Below the pieces are notes generated by a model that did not search any database, was not told the DNA's origin, and was given only the letters and a program-made list of their open reading frames with translations. Source: Branchiostoma floridae (taxonomy: Eukaryota > Chordata > Leptocardii > Amphioxiformes > Branchiostomatidae). From it: a DNA stretch of 64,000 nt. This document shows positions 15,001 through 26,844 of the stretch, piece after piece. Location of the stretch: positions 16,246,971-16,310,970 of the forward strand of contig NC_049991.1 of assembly GCF_000003815.2 (NCBI RefSeq), written 5' to 3'. Within the stretch, counting starts at the first letter, position 1. Every line of letters starts with the position of its first letter. A program made the translations under genes and the position numbers.

Positions 15001-16449
15001 ATTCAATATGTACATCCATCAATTGTTACTTTCTATATAGTAAAAATTCAAACATAACACACAGCTCAAATATCGAATGAGTGGATTCTTTGCACAACCG
15101 TTGCTTTATTTCCACCAATTTTTCATTGACCATCTGTCAACTTCTTCAGGGTAATACTAATTGGTTCACTGGTAACAAGGGTTGTGTAAAAAGAGTTGGA
15201 CAGTCCCTTTATTCAGTGACTTACAGACCTGATGAATGTATACACACATGATTAAAAAAAGTTTGTGACTAATGTTGCACACTGTAGCAGGCAGTCATAC
15301 AAATTTAATCAATGAAGCTGTAATGTGTCATGTACCTAGTTTCTTTGCCTGAGAACTATTCACTGAAGATGATCTGGAGGGGTTCAATCCTCAAGCATGA
15401 CAACTAACAAGGAATCCAGGCTGTTGCCACATCCACAGGCCAGCTCTTCAGTACCAAGGCTAACACTTTGGCCTCAGCCCTGACAGTTCTGTACCTGATC
15501 TCTGCATCCCCATTGCCTTGTTGTACAAGGTGTGGTGAATAGAGAAGAAGAACACATGATGATATATATAAGGTAACTTTACCTGATCTCTGTATGCCCA
15601 GTGCCTTGTTGTACAGAGCGAAGGCCTCTGCCTCCCTGGCCTCCTTGGTGGTGTCCACCTGCGGAGCTGAATCACTCTCATCACTGGAGCTGTCGTTTAA
15701 CGCAGCTATACGGATCTGCAGGGGACCAAGCACATTTTTTTTCATTCATTATTTTATTCTGCACTCACTCATTCATTCATTCATTCTGCACTCATTTTAC
15801 TACTTTGTACATGTACATGATATAACAATCACTGACTGACAGAGGTTCATGTGGCTGAAGTGTCAGGGGAGATATGTGCATCATCAAAATTGAATTTGCA
15901 GATGCCTTATTAGTTAACCACTGTAACATGTTGTCCTTCTTGCTACATGCCTATTTCCATTTATCTGGAGAAATATACATATCATAACTTAGGATACCCG
16001 CTTTTAAATGAAACATGACGCATTATATTCAAAACAACATTCTTCTGCTTTTAATGGCTGTTATTCATAACTTATATAATGGCATTCATCATGAAAAATC
16101 ATTCCAACAGTGAGGTTTTCTTTACATACACATCACGATGTCCATCGAATGATAATAAATCTTGACAAAACTGGTGCACGTCAAACTTAACACAAATTTA
16201 TATCTTCCTCTTCTTCTTCATTTCAAACAAAGCTTGAAATACTTTCTTTCTGTATCCTGCAAAACTTGACGACAAAATCATGATTTGGGACTGCTAAAAA
16301 AGTAAATGCCCTACGTTCAAAACGGTGTGATGGTGGCGTGCACATGTGGGGAGGGGGGCTAGGGAGATCATAACATGTACATAACACGACGTACAAACGA
16401 CTATAATTTACCTTATCAATAAGAATTGTAATATCATAACACCTACCAT
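86..16449 (-). CDS. CABIN1: Calcineurin-binding protein cabin-1 (CABIN1 orthologue), 5' 22 exons; 3' end outside window
   Basis: CABIN1 is a large nuclear scaffold that binds calcineurin and MEF2 and is part of the HUCA histone H3.3 chaperone complex. Coding exons (minus): 16447-16449, 15583-15715, 14832-14942, 14210-14403, 13096-13990, 12619-12788, 12132-12235, 11589-11792, 10764-10903, 10332-10432, 9573-9723, 8939-9054, 8367-8521, 7738-7912, 7094-7198, 6183-6373, 5636-5846, 4024-4328, 3488-3652, 2735-2936, 635-922, 86-212. Frame is continuous for about 1415 codons. The start is chosen because ATG at 16447-16449 is followed at once by a GTAGGT donor and joins IRIAALND, matching human MIRIAALN. 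TPR-like repeats fill residues 30-200. A basic KRGPKRKR...AKRRSQR nuclear-localisation-like stretch lies near residues 394-425. Blocks such as [47 protein letters not shown] and EAAE.PFA closely match the human protein as remembered. The acidic, MEF2-binding C-terminus is not in the window. Confidence 0.96.
923..2275 (-). repeat. Tandem array (about 117-bp unit, 11 extra copies) of the CABIN1 exon 21 acceptor edge
   Basis: Eleven units lie directly upstream, in transcript sense, of CABIN1 exon 21. The period is about 117 bp; the one next to the exon is about 131 bp. Each unit carries the end of the intron with a CAG acceptor and about 65 nt of the exon, which would encode [19 protein letters not shown]-like residues followed by a TAG stop. 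The unit length is a multiple of three, so long repetitive reading frames on the plus strand (1248-1898, 1950-2285) are by-products and not genes. Confidence 0.93.
4487..4514. repeat. Fragment of a palindromic MITE end
   Basis: CCTGGCCGGGCCCTGTTTTGG resembles the right ends of the palindromic elements at 36195-36366 and 56221-56405. It lies in CABIN1 intron 17. Only one arm is recognisable. Confidence 0.35.
4881..5452 (-). mobile_element. Internally deleted mariner-family DNA transposon in CABIN1 intron 17
   Basis: Terminal inverted repeats of about 38 bp begin CGAGGGGCGTGCAATTAGTA at the left end and are matched in reverse at the right end; a TA precedes the left end. The minus strand holds the N-terminal helix-turn-helix of a mariner transposase (5269 down to about 5060: [20 protein letters not shown], then [10 protein letters not shown] and PGRPS). 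A second frame just downstream (about 5010-4960) reads [17 protein letters not shown] and then a stop, the usual transposase C-terminus. The DDE/D catalytic core is deleted, so this is a non-autonomous, MITE-like copy. Confidence 0.88.
6029..6064. repeat. GAGT microsatellite in a CABIN1 intron
   Basis: Short run of GAGT tetramers with one GAAT interruption, intronic. Confidence 0.9.
11811..11985. repeat. GAGT/GGGT minisatellite-like tract in CABIN1 intron 7
   Basis: About 170 bp of imperfect GAGTGAGT/GGGTGGGT repeats directly upstream (transcript sense) of the exon 8 acceptor. A long minus-strand reading frame rich in THSLTHS across it is a translation of the repeat. Confidence 0.9.
15490..15526 (-). 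repeat. Degenerate duplicate of the CABIN1 exon 2 donor edge
   Basis: ACCTGATCTCTGCATCCCCA followed by TTGCCTTGTTGTAC repeats, with few differences, the 3' edge of exon 2 and its donor at 15581-15615. It lies about 90 bp downstream in the same intron. Confidence 0.75.
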
Positions 16450-18101
16450 GGTGTTCCTCAACCTCTTTTCGTTAGCCTACTTCAAAAGCAAAGCTTTTTT
16501 CTTCGTTGAAGTGCTGTTAGGAGGCGTACAAAACTTCCACAACAAAGACCCACAAAAATCTAACCAAATCCCGCCATCTTGGTTTGACCTGAGAATGAAA
16601 ATAGCATCACATTTGCAAACATATCAAAGTAACCCACATGTCTACATCTGTAAGTATGATTTGATTATCAATGATATTATAGAAAAATACATAACATTAC
16701 CATGCTAAATTCTTAGACTTCGTAGACTTTTACGAGTACCGCATTGAATTTAATTTTTGCAAGATATAACGTTAATTATGATCCAAGCGACGCCTATCAA
16801 TTTAGTCCATAAGTGCAGGTAGACGTTGAAATACAGTACTGTATTAAATGTTGCCGATGTGGTTTTCTAATGAATAATAATATCGAGTGTATTTGCAGCG
16901 TGTGGTGACATCATCACAACGAACTTTTTAAAAATCCAAATACTCTTCTTTCTAACACAAACTTAGAACCACCATTATTAACACCACATCTTCTCCCTAC
17001 CACAAAATTATATTCCCACCATTTTAAGGGCATTAAATACAGTAACTTGACTAAGTTTATGCTTGGCCAATTCTTGACAGGATTATCAGCTACATGTATA
17101 TCTAGCTCTTCCCTTAACGGGATGACAAAAATTTCAGATGTAAATAAATATTCATTTGATGTAAATCTATCAAAATGTTCCCTTCATGCCTCCAATCTAT
17201 CCTTATATCCAAGGAGGTTAAACCTGACCTTGTTGTATCTACATTTGTATCCTTTTCAAGTTCTGGTTGCAAACACGCTTTGACAAATCAGGAAGTGGTG
17301 AGTTACATTGCATAAGATTTATTCCATTGCAGACAAATGTCTATTAAACTGTGCTCTATCTCCACTCAATAGCACTCTGTTACAAAATGTGGAGACAAAT
17401 TTCACTCAAAGACATAGGCATTTACAATAAGTCATCCTATATACAAAATATACAGCTCGTCATATACATTTTCAATTGGCATAATACTGTTACATAGTAC
17501 TGTATTACTTACAATTGACCATGAATCAAGTAATGCCTTGATAAAATTAACTAACACAAGTTTCATTACTATTGTTCTGCCAGGTCATTCTAGTGATGCT
17601 GAAGAAGAGTGATGGATGTCACTCGAAACATCTGGAAGTACATGTAAATCCAGTTGTAGAGATTGAATAGTACTTGAATAAGTTTCATTCCTTGACATCA
17701 CAAAAGAGTGGAATTAAAGGCAACCTGCTGGTGTATTTGACACATACAACTGTAGAAGAGTTCAGTTCAATAAATAACTGGCATGCACTTTGATATCATA
17801 AAGCACTTGCTACATATATCACATACAATATGCACTATTTCCTGTCCGGAACACAAGTGTGTATTAGTCATGTACTTCTACAATGTACATGTCTGACTAT
17901 CAGTATCATTTTGATACTAGTATTATTGACATAAATCTGCTTGCTTTTGTTCTTCAGACAAGCATGATTTATCAAAGTCTTACTCCGATGTACCATTGAA
18001 TTTGGCAAAGCTTGTTTTGTCATGGTCCCATTAACTTGTCCCTGATCTCTTGTTCAGCATCAGAAAAGCCATGTGAGGAATGCCCAAATTCCTGTCAGTG
18101 A
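16450..18101. other. Intergenic DNA between the LRR gene and CABIN1
   Basis: About 1.65 kb between the LRR gene stop (18102) and the CABIN1 start codon. It holds the CABIN1 promoter and 5' UTR next to 16450, the LRR 3' UTR next to 18101, and a hammerhead-like hairpin relic near 17594-17633. No convincing coding exon was seen. Confidence 0.6.
17594..17633 (+). ncRNA. Hammerhead-ribozyme-like hairpin relic, possibly from a Penelope-like element
   Basis: A stem GAGTG / CACTC with loop ATGGATGT is preceded by CTGAAGA and followed by GAAAC; outer bases GATG and CATC can pair. This is the layout of a hammerhead core, with an imperfect first core box. Penelope-like elements are known to carry small hammerheads in their terminal repeats. 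A similar hairpin lies at 41741-41780. The call rests on motif layout only. Confidence 0.45.
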
Positions 18102-21100
18102 CTACAACTGAAAGTTCTTTGCTGCAAAGTCCTTGGCCTCCTTGAGACGTGCTCGGCTGTAAGGGTAGAAAACAATGGGGAAATTATGCATTTTGTTCAC
18201 ATCAACATTGCAATGTCAGATCTAGACGTAGATGGAAATGTGTCAAGAACACATGCAAATTAAGGTCTCATCTTGACAATGTCTGGTCATGCATTTGCTC
18301 TAAACACGTTTTTAATAGCAGAAGGATTGTAATGTCACAAGTTGATCAAACTAAAAATTACCAGTCATGATCACCTTGTAGTAGCATGTAAAAGTAACTT
18401 AGTCCATGGCTTTTGATATGCTATTCCAAACCAAAATCTGGTATCAGTTCAATAGAAAACCACTTTACACAGCTGTACACACCTGCTGCACCTGCTGACA
18501 GGTCTGGAACTCGCACCTGACGATGGCCTGCTGTCACTTCTGTCTCCAACTTCGGGAGACAAAGAGAAAACAAATGCTGTAAGACTATTGTCAAAGAGGC
18601 AAGGATAAGAATACCCTATATTTTGGGCGGATGGGGTAAAATTCTTTTCTGTCCCAACAATCAAATTTCTGTCCCAGGACGGAAAGACAGGTCCTGGAGG
18701 CAGCCCTGTTCTATAGACCCTAAAATCCAATCTAATAATCTCACTGCAATTACAGACTATTCTACATCATCAGCCATCATAGTGTCAATGATAATAAAAC
18801 TATAACAAGAAACAATGTAAAACTGTAGAAGTCTTCTGTCCTGTCCACTGACCTGACCGTGCTGAAGGTGGAGGCTCTACAGGGAGGGAGTCCATCGTGG
18901 CTCTCAGGGAGGAAAACCTGAACACAACAAACAGGGACGGAGGGGGATTTTAACTTTACTATAGACAGCCATTATACATGTACACACTGTTGAAACAATG
19001 TCTACATGTACATGTATGGACAATTAATTGACAGGGAGGGAGTCCATATGCATGGTGGCTCTCGGGGAGGAAACACAACAAACAGGGAGGGAGGAGGCTT
19101 TTAACTTTATCACAGACAGCCATTATACATGTACATACTGTTTAAAGATGTACACAACAACAACATACATCTCATCATCATACAACTAATTACATTGTAT
19201 GGTCACGGTGGTTAAACCAATGTCTAGGCTCATCAGAACTGGCAGGAAAACCAGCGGCTTACATCACCTCAAAAGTGCGTCGCCTTGGTTAAACATTCTT
19301 TACATCCAGTATCCTAAAATATAACATCAAGTATCCTAAACTATAACTTTTTAGTTAAAGTTGTGTTGTTGCCATGTCATTCTCATGAGGCAGACTTTAA
19401 ATAAGGATACAGCCTCTATAACTAACAGCTATATGGTGAGAAAAAGGGTCTGACCTTTGACCTAAATCAGACTGGAAGGTGCTGAGCTGCTGCTCCACAT
19501 TCCTCAGCTGGCTCTCCACTTGTCTGGCACTCACAACTGTAAGGGAGGGAAATGATTCCTCCAGTTAACACATCATGATGCAACTTCATGTTACTTCCTG
19601 TAACACGGTTAACACTAATCATGATGCCAACTTCATGTTACTTCCCGTAACATTTATCCACTAGGTTACACACATCTGCCACTTAAAAAAACAGTGTGTT
19701 TGAGAGATCTCTGGTGCAGCATTTTTACTGTGCTGCAAAATACAGTACTGTATATGCTGTTTTTATGGACAACTAAACTTTCTGTGATGATGATGAAAGT
19801 TTCTGTGTACGAGTTCCAAAGTGAAACTTTCAATTTTAGATTCACACAAGAATGCACAGCCACAAAGAAGCATCTACACTGCTGACAAATCAGAACCATC
19901 CTCCTAACGCCCGGTCCCCAACGGCATTAGCCTATGGGGCCCTGCTATCTCATGCCCTATCAGTGGTTATTATGATTGTCGCCACAAAAAAGCTGTCAAC
20001 CAATCAGAGAATAGGCCTTTCTTGGCTTGTTGTTGTCGCAAGCTGTCTCACAAAGGCCGCTGGGAAGCTATCAGCCAATCATGTTACGTATTACATGGCT
20101 CCATCCTCCTACGCCCGATCCCCAACGGCTGACTGCCCATATAAGGACAAGCTCATTAATATTTATAAGTAGGGCGGTCCCTAACTGGTCTGAGTGGACA
20201 AGGTAGCAGAGGTAAACACAGTAAGTTTTGACACGACTGTGGTTCCTCTGCGTAGGAGAATGTGTAGAACACAATCACAAAGTTTCTTTACTTGTTGATG
20301 CAGACATGGGCCTCATGACCGGGGCTGACCCAACCCTTCCTGACTGCCTCTTGGTTGTCAGCTGAGAATTAAAAAAAACATGTCAAGTTGGTCAGTTGTT
20401 CTCAGTAACTTCTGAAAACTACAGTCTACAATGAAACACACACTTCAGGCAGATCTAGATCTTTCAATCTGTTGAAAAAAGTACAGTTTAGGATAGACAA
20501 GTATGTACTCACTCCATCCAGAAGTTCAAGAGAAGGTATTCGGCTCTGCAACTCCTGGTGATAACTACAAGTGAAACATTAGGGATGATTTCAGAGCAGA
20601 CAAGCCTTTACAGGTATAACACACACACACATGGTATGTCTTCATGTATGGAATATTATTCCAGACAGTTAAGATTGTCCCTCTCTTGTTCATGTGTGTA
20701 GAATGCTACCAACTTTTTAACTAATTCAAAACACACTTAAGAATAAGATTATCAGAAGGAAATAGACAAAGAGCAATATCTGTAAATTCTTTTCCTTGTC
20801 GTACCTGAATCTCTCCTTACAGAAGGGGTTCCCAGAGATGTGCAGCTCAGCTAGTTGCTGACACTTGGACAGTAGACACTGAAGTACACATGGATGACAC
20901 ATACATTTGTATATGTATGAAGCTTAAGGTTCTGATCTCATAAATACATGGCTACAATGATGCAGTACCACGTGGGTAGGAGATTCATTCTGGTACACTG
21001 CTATGGGTATCTCCCAACTTACTATACTAGTATGTAGCCTCCATTAAAATAAATCTGCTGGGTTACATAAATTGATCTCAGTAGATGCATCAATTGGATG

Positions 21101-24100
21101 ACACCTTACCACTTGATCCCATGAGACTATGGCGTTTTCACTGACATTGAAGACCTCCAGAGCTGGAAACTGTTCCGAGACGCTCCCCAGCTCCTTCAGT
21201 AGGTTGTTGGACACATTCAGCTCCTGCAGATGTCTGTACATGTACATGTAAGTCAGGAGGGTTTGGTTAAGCCACAGTTACATACATGTACAGCATCAAG
21301 TTTTTTATCATATGTAGTATGGTAGTAGTTGTCCACTGAGCTCTGCTGCTGCAGTGGTCCGGACAATTGCTAAGTTTTGTTCAGAGTACCCCCCCCCCCC
21401 CCAACGAGAACATTGAAACATGCTGTCAGGCAATATACCCTGATAAAATTCAAAACAAAACAAAACAAGCAGCCACAATCAGTCTTTTATCAAAATCTCT
21501 CCAATTTTTCCTAATCACAATGGACAGGATGAAGTGGAGGGGCTACAGTTTATTGTTATGTCATATCTATGATTATGACATATCTATAATATGACATGGG
21601 CACAAACTGTAACCTGACTAAATCTCACGGGCAGCCCTTGAACTAGTCAGGTCCCATCAAGCCCCCTTATGACAGTGAGAGATTGTGTAACAAAGTCTGG
21701 TACAAACCGTACCTAACTTAGGACAACATTTTCTACCACAAGACACATGGATTTTGTTTGACACATCCAATCTTCTTTAGTCCATAGATAAACACAATTT
21801 GAAGAATCATCCTTACCTGAGTTTTCCTATTGCTGTGAGACTGGATAACCTATTGGTTGCCAAGTTTAAAGTCTGTAAAAATAACACAGTCAGGTAATTT
21901 GATGAGCTGGTAAGTAAATGTCAGATAGTTGGAATCACAATTTGGCTTTGGCATCTATATTGATTTACAAAATATTGGCAATATAGACATACATGGAAGT
22001 CAATAGTTTTGGGTTAAAATCAAAAGGAAGGTTTTCAAGGACAGAAAGACAGATTTATGTCAAAGAGAAAAACAGCATGATTGTAATGTACTATTCAATA
22101 CCCACTGTTAAACTGTGGAGATCTCTCAAACCAGACAGGTCAGTCAGGAAGTTTGTGGACAGGTCCAGATCCTGTAACTGTAGAAAGGATTGGAATGACA
22201 CAGATTTTCTCCTGAATTCTGAACTTCCTTCTTATCAGCAGTATTTGTTTTCATGAACATTTTCTTGCTAATACATTTTATCTGACACATCATATCATGA
22301 CATCTGACATTAAAAAGACTTGCTTCAAATGGATTTAGAACTTGAAAACTGAGCATAACAATACAAATTGAAGCAAATTGAAGCATATTAACTAGCCCTG
22401 AGAAAAGTCGGAATTTAGATCAGTAGAGTATGGAATACCTTTTTGCACCTCATGTTTCTTATAGCAGCAAGTCTGTTGTTGGAGGCATTCAGTTCCTCCA
22501 GGTGGGGAAGGCAGTTGACAGCCTGTGGGAGGGAAAGGTCAACATGTTGCAGTCTTTGTTATTGTAGGCTAACATGTGACATACAGGCATTGGGCCTAAA
22601 ACATCCTTAAGCTTGATGTAACACTTATTCATTTTGGTAGTCACAAAATATGGCATGATCTCTTCTTGATTTTGAAAAATTTGAAGTGTGTTTTCAGATG
22701 GCATATAACACATTAGTATTACGTTAACATTATGTATCTGAAGAGCCAATACAACACATGTATAACCGTCGTTCTGCGTAATACACCACCTTAGCAAGCA
22801 TGCAGTGCTGCAGCAGCTGGCTATATTACATGGAACAACCTGTCATAACTAACCTATGGACACCTAGTTGTTATGCATTCAACATACATTGCTGGCATGT
22901 TTTGACATGTTTTAGCTATAAAGCATAAATTTCATGCACATATGTACTCCTAGACCATATATACATTTTGTATATATGTCAACTATTTTCTAGTAGCACA
23001 GTGTGTTCTTACCGCCAGCTCCTGCAGCTTGTTACAGCTGGCATCCAGGTGTGTGAGTTGTGAGTTAGCTGTCAGCTCCTTCCCCTCCAGCTGGGAGATG
23101 TCATTACTGTCTATCCTCAGGATCTTCAGCTTCCTCAGGCAGCTCAGGCCTTTCCCTGGGCACAACAGAACAACAATCACATCATACTGTCTATCCTCAG
23201 GATCTTCAGCTTTCTCTGGCAATACAGGCCTTTCCCTGGGAACAACAGAACAACAATCACATCGTACTGTCTATCCTCAGAACCTTTAGCTTTCTCAGGC
23301 AGCTCAGGCCTTTCCCTGGGAACAACAGAACAACAATCACATCATACTGTCTATCCTTAGGATCTTCAGCTTTCTCAGGCAGCTCAGGCCTTTCCCTGGG
23401 AACAACAGAACAACAATCACATCATACTGTCCATCCTCAGGACCTTTAGCTTTCTCAGGCAGCTCAAGCCTTTCCCTGGGAACAAAATTTGCATCATAGT
23501 GATTACAGTGATTTCTTTAAATCCATGTAAAAATGCTGTCTTATACTGTTTTCAGTCTTACTGTAATAGCATGTCAAGTGCATGTCAATTCACTGGGATT
23601 ATGACAGCTCCAACTACTTTTTCTTTTGCACAGGTTTTAGAAAATTAAATCAGTCTATACTGCTATTATAAAAGTGACATGTAAGTTTCAGTTTGTCAAA
23701 GCATTAAAACAAAGCATTGACTTGACTTGAATGATGAAGACATTTGTGAAAAGTTGACCATAAGTATCTGATATATATTACCCACCTAGTCTTCGTATTC
23801 TGTTATGTTGCAGCTGCAAGCAGGCAAGTTCTTGTAATCTGAAAGTATAAAATTCAATGTAGAACTTATAATTAATGGTAATTTCCTATATGTGTACTGT
23901 TACATGTATGTATATAAATGACATATTTTTCAGTAAAAATATCTTAAGATTGTGGAGTTTTTCAAATTTTAAAACCATAGCATACCTGTCTAAATTCTTG
24001 ACTTCTGTTATCTTGTTTCCATAGAGTTTCAGCTCCCGTAGGTCCTTTTTAACAAAAATTAATATTAAAATCATCAGTAAACAAGGGATGCAGTGATACA

Positions 24101-25969
24101 CAGAGACACATACTTTGTAGTCTTCAGGCCTTGAAATACTTTTTCTGTTTTCTGCAGCTGTTATGAGTACAATAGTTCTTTCTAAGGTTGACTTACCTTG
24201 TTTTGTTCCAGGTTCTCTATTGTCGTCAGTTCATTGCATGACAGATCTAGAATACGCAGTCTGGTGAACTGTAAAAAGAACAGTCATATTAATGTTAATG
24301 CAGAATGCACTTTTCAAAAGACATTTAGAATTCAAGAGGTCAAAAGAATACTATGGAAATCTGCCGACTGTATCTTTTTCTATAAATGACCAGTTTATTA
24401 TTTTAACCACCCTTTGGTGTAACACATAAGCTTTGCAGGCACACAGCATGGCAGCAGGTGGTTATATTACATTGAACTAAACAAAACAAAAAATTTAAAA
24501 CAAAACTTTAAACTTAAATATCTCACCCAGCAGAAATTCTTACTATATGACAAAGTTGTCTATTCCAGTTTATATTAATAACTCTCCTCACCTTCTCCAG
24601 GTTATGTATTTTGGTGATGTCTTCAGCATGGAGGTCCACTTCATACACCTTCCCATAGTCCTTCTCACCTGACTTCTGCAGCTGGATTCAAACAACTTAT
24701 CAATGTGAATAAATAGTGTACACATGTACATCATACTGTATTACCTTTAATTTTGACCTAGTCCCAGCCTCACGTGTATTGTATCATTGTAAACTATACA
24801 TAGGATGGTTTATAGATGATCATTTGTATCTATGGCATGTGCTTTTGACACTTTTTCTATGGGATACATAAACAGCTACAGGTACCATGATGTGTGTTTT
24901 TCCTTTGAATAACAAACAGTATCATAAATACTCCTGCTTCACACATTTGTAACCTGCCTTTCCAGTTTGAAATGAATTTTTAACTGTTGCCAATAACTAC
25001 TATATATATAAAAGACATGTCTACGGAAAGTATCTCTAGACAAAAACCTAGTGCATTCAGACATAACACATACTATATCTGCAGGAGAGATCTTGTCCTG
25101 TCTCCTCTCCCCACCTCCCCCAGACTGGACATCTATCATCAGCACGTTCTGTTCGCTGGGTCCGTCCTCCTCAGGTGTGCTGACCACTCCATTGTCTCGC
25201 TCCGTCCGGAACACTGGCTTACTGTTCACAAGAGATGTCCAATCAAGAGTGCTTGAAATAACGTTGAATATCCTTATGATTTCTGACAATGATACATACT
25301 ATAATCGTACCTTTGCCTGTTATAAAGGTTCCTTACAAGTTGTCTACACACACGTTTGTACCTATAATAGTATAATCAACTATTTGTTTGTTTGTTTGTA
25401 TTGCATGAATTATCTCATAGCAAAACATGTAAAGCAGGTGTGTACTGTAGTCGAGTACATTTGTACATGTACAAGCAATATATTTGGACATAATTATTTG
25501 ATCCACTCATTTGTGGATCTCTGCTGTTTTCGATAAGTATGGTGGGTTCTCTTACGTGCTCAAGGTGTGGCTATCCTCAAATGAGGAACTTCCTTGGGCC
25601 AAACACATAACCATTTTATCACCGATCCTACGGATGATGGCCATAATCTTACAATCACTTGAAACAGTCTTAGTCTAAGTCTAACGTCATGATCACGATA
25701 TAAAATGTGTTATAAAGTTATATGTAATGTAGGTGTTATGCAACATGTGTGCTAATCTGACCTTAATATCTACAACTTTGACATATTTTCCCTAAATTGT
25801 TCGATTGTTGTTGACGATCTACCTAAGGGGGAGGGGGGCAGTAACGTTACCGTGTTTTGGTCGTCGCCGGTGCCTTTATTCGGGAAGGCTGAACGAGTGG
25901 AGGCATCTTCATCCCGCTCCTCAGTCTGTCCGCCGATCTCACGCCTTGTTTTATCTGCGGTTTCGCCAT
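18102..25969 (-). CDS. Complete 18-exon gene for a 489-residue SDS22-type leucine-rich-repeat protein
   Basis: Exons (minus): 25851-25969, 25074-25221, 24592-24681, 24197-24268, 23986-24044, 23786-23838, 23013-23155, 22439-22522, 22106-22177, 21817-21872, 21110-21233, 20805-20878, 20513-20564, 20292-20361, 19455-19536, 18858-18917, 18483-18539, 18102-18156. They sum to 1470 nt, exactly 490 codons. The start gives MAKPQIKQGVRSADRLRSG with no signal peptide, so a cytosolic protein is likely. Residues 1-90 are low complexity. About twelve LRRs follow (for example LRILDLSCNELTTIENL, LQDLDLSTNFLTDLSGL, LQELNVSNNLLKELGS), mostly about one per exon. A capping segment, LHISGNPFCKERF...IPSLELLDG, follows. 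The tail has a short Q-rich helical stretch (VESQLRNVEQQLSTFQSDL), an S/R-rich stretch and a terminal RARLKEAKDFAAKNFQL. Such LRR proteins are often ciliary, centrosomal or PP1 regulators; I could not assign a named orthologue. Confidence 0.9.
19032..19142 (-). repeat. Duplicate of the LRR gene exon 16 acceptor edge
   Basis: About 110 bp (GGGAGGGAGTCCATATGCAT ... ACAGACAGCCATTATACATG) repeats 18880-18990. The copied part includes the 5' end of exon 16 (LRATMDSLP) and intron just upstream. It lies about 150 bp further into the intron. Confidence 0.85.
19890..20200 (+). promoter_or_regulatory. Promoter-like CCAAT/TATA cluster inside an LRR gene intron
   Basis: Between exons 14 and 15, the plus strand shows CCAATCAGAGA (about 20000), GCCAATCATG (about 20080) and CATATAAGGAC (about 20140). 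A 28-bp direct repeat, CCTCCTAACGCCCGGTCCCC and its near copy, lies at about 19899 and 20107. The layout is that of a TATA/CCAAT promoter, but it may be a repeat-derived segment. No open reading frame follows clearly. Confidence 0.3.
23111..23480 (-). repeat. 80-bp tandem repeat (5 units) of the LRR gene exon 7 acceptor edge
   Basis: Units begin at 23111, 23191, 23271, 23351 and 23431, an exact 80-bp period. The first overlaps real exon 7; the others lie upstream in transcript sense. Each carries a CCCAG-like acceptor and the part coding LSCLRKLKILRI. Eighty is not a multiple of three, so included copies would shift the frame. Confidence 0.93.
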
Positions 25970-26844
25970 TTCTTAGTTTCTGTATCTTCTTGAAGACTAA
26001 AGGCCTAAACTTTCATGACTGCTGCTGGCATCTCGTAGCCAAGGTTCCGAAATGCAGTTAGCGACAAATAAAAGTAGCCTTTTATTCGTATCCTTAGAAT
26101 GGTCAAAAACGATAAGTAAGTTGCCTGTGTGCTAGTCCAATAAATAACCATTTTGGGCAAACAAAATCATTTATGAATACAAAAAAAAAGTTTTTTGTTG
26201 ATTTTTTGTGTGTGTATAATCTGCCTTTATTCGTACCTAACGTTAATTTTGCAGAGATATTTTGGTATCTGAATACTTAGCTTACTTGACACCAGGCGAC
26301 CTTTAACCTTTCGCCTTCAGAAACTGAGATCAGCTGGACGTTGTGTGTTGTTTGTGTTTTTACTGGCTTCATCACCAAAAAGAGACCGTTTTCTGCAGTC
26401 AGTAGAGTTTTATTTACGTGTTCAAAATGCTAAGAGTCGTACAAAGTGGGCGAGTTTGCTGCACAGGCTTTGGACATGCGTTTATTGACGGGGCGGCGCG
26501 CTGTGCTGAAGAAATGGGGAGGGCTAGGGACGTGGACTGTACAGTTTGTGTTATGGAAATCCCCTTCTTCCAACACCTGAAATCGGCCTATTGGTGGTCC
26601 ATTCAGCATTTACCTGGTCGGAGCTGGTCTGGACTTGTCCCGGTGCGTCAGCTACCACCGGGGGATTTCCATGAGGTAAGTTTCCAATCGTGGAACAGAA
26701 CAATGGACTGGGACGTTGTCAGGGACTTTCCTTTGAGTCAGTTTGACCTAAGCTTACCCCATTGCTACTGCACAAGAACAGCAGTTACGCAAGTATTCAA
26801 GCCGAGACCAAGGAGTAAAATAGGCCGTGAGTCAGTGGTCAGCT
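25970..26844. promoter_or_regulatory. Shared divergent promoter region between the LRR gene and the TNF-receptor-like gene
   Basis: The two start codons point away from each other, 875 bp apart. The region holds both 5' UTRs. A 162-codon open frame (26418-26906) overlaps the receptor's first exon in another frame and is probably not translated as such. Confidence 0.5.
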
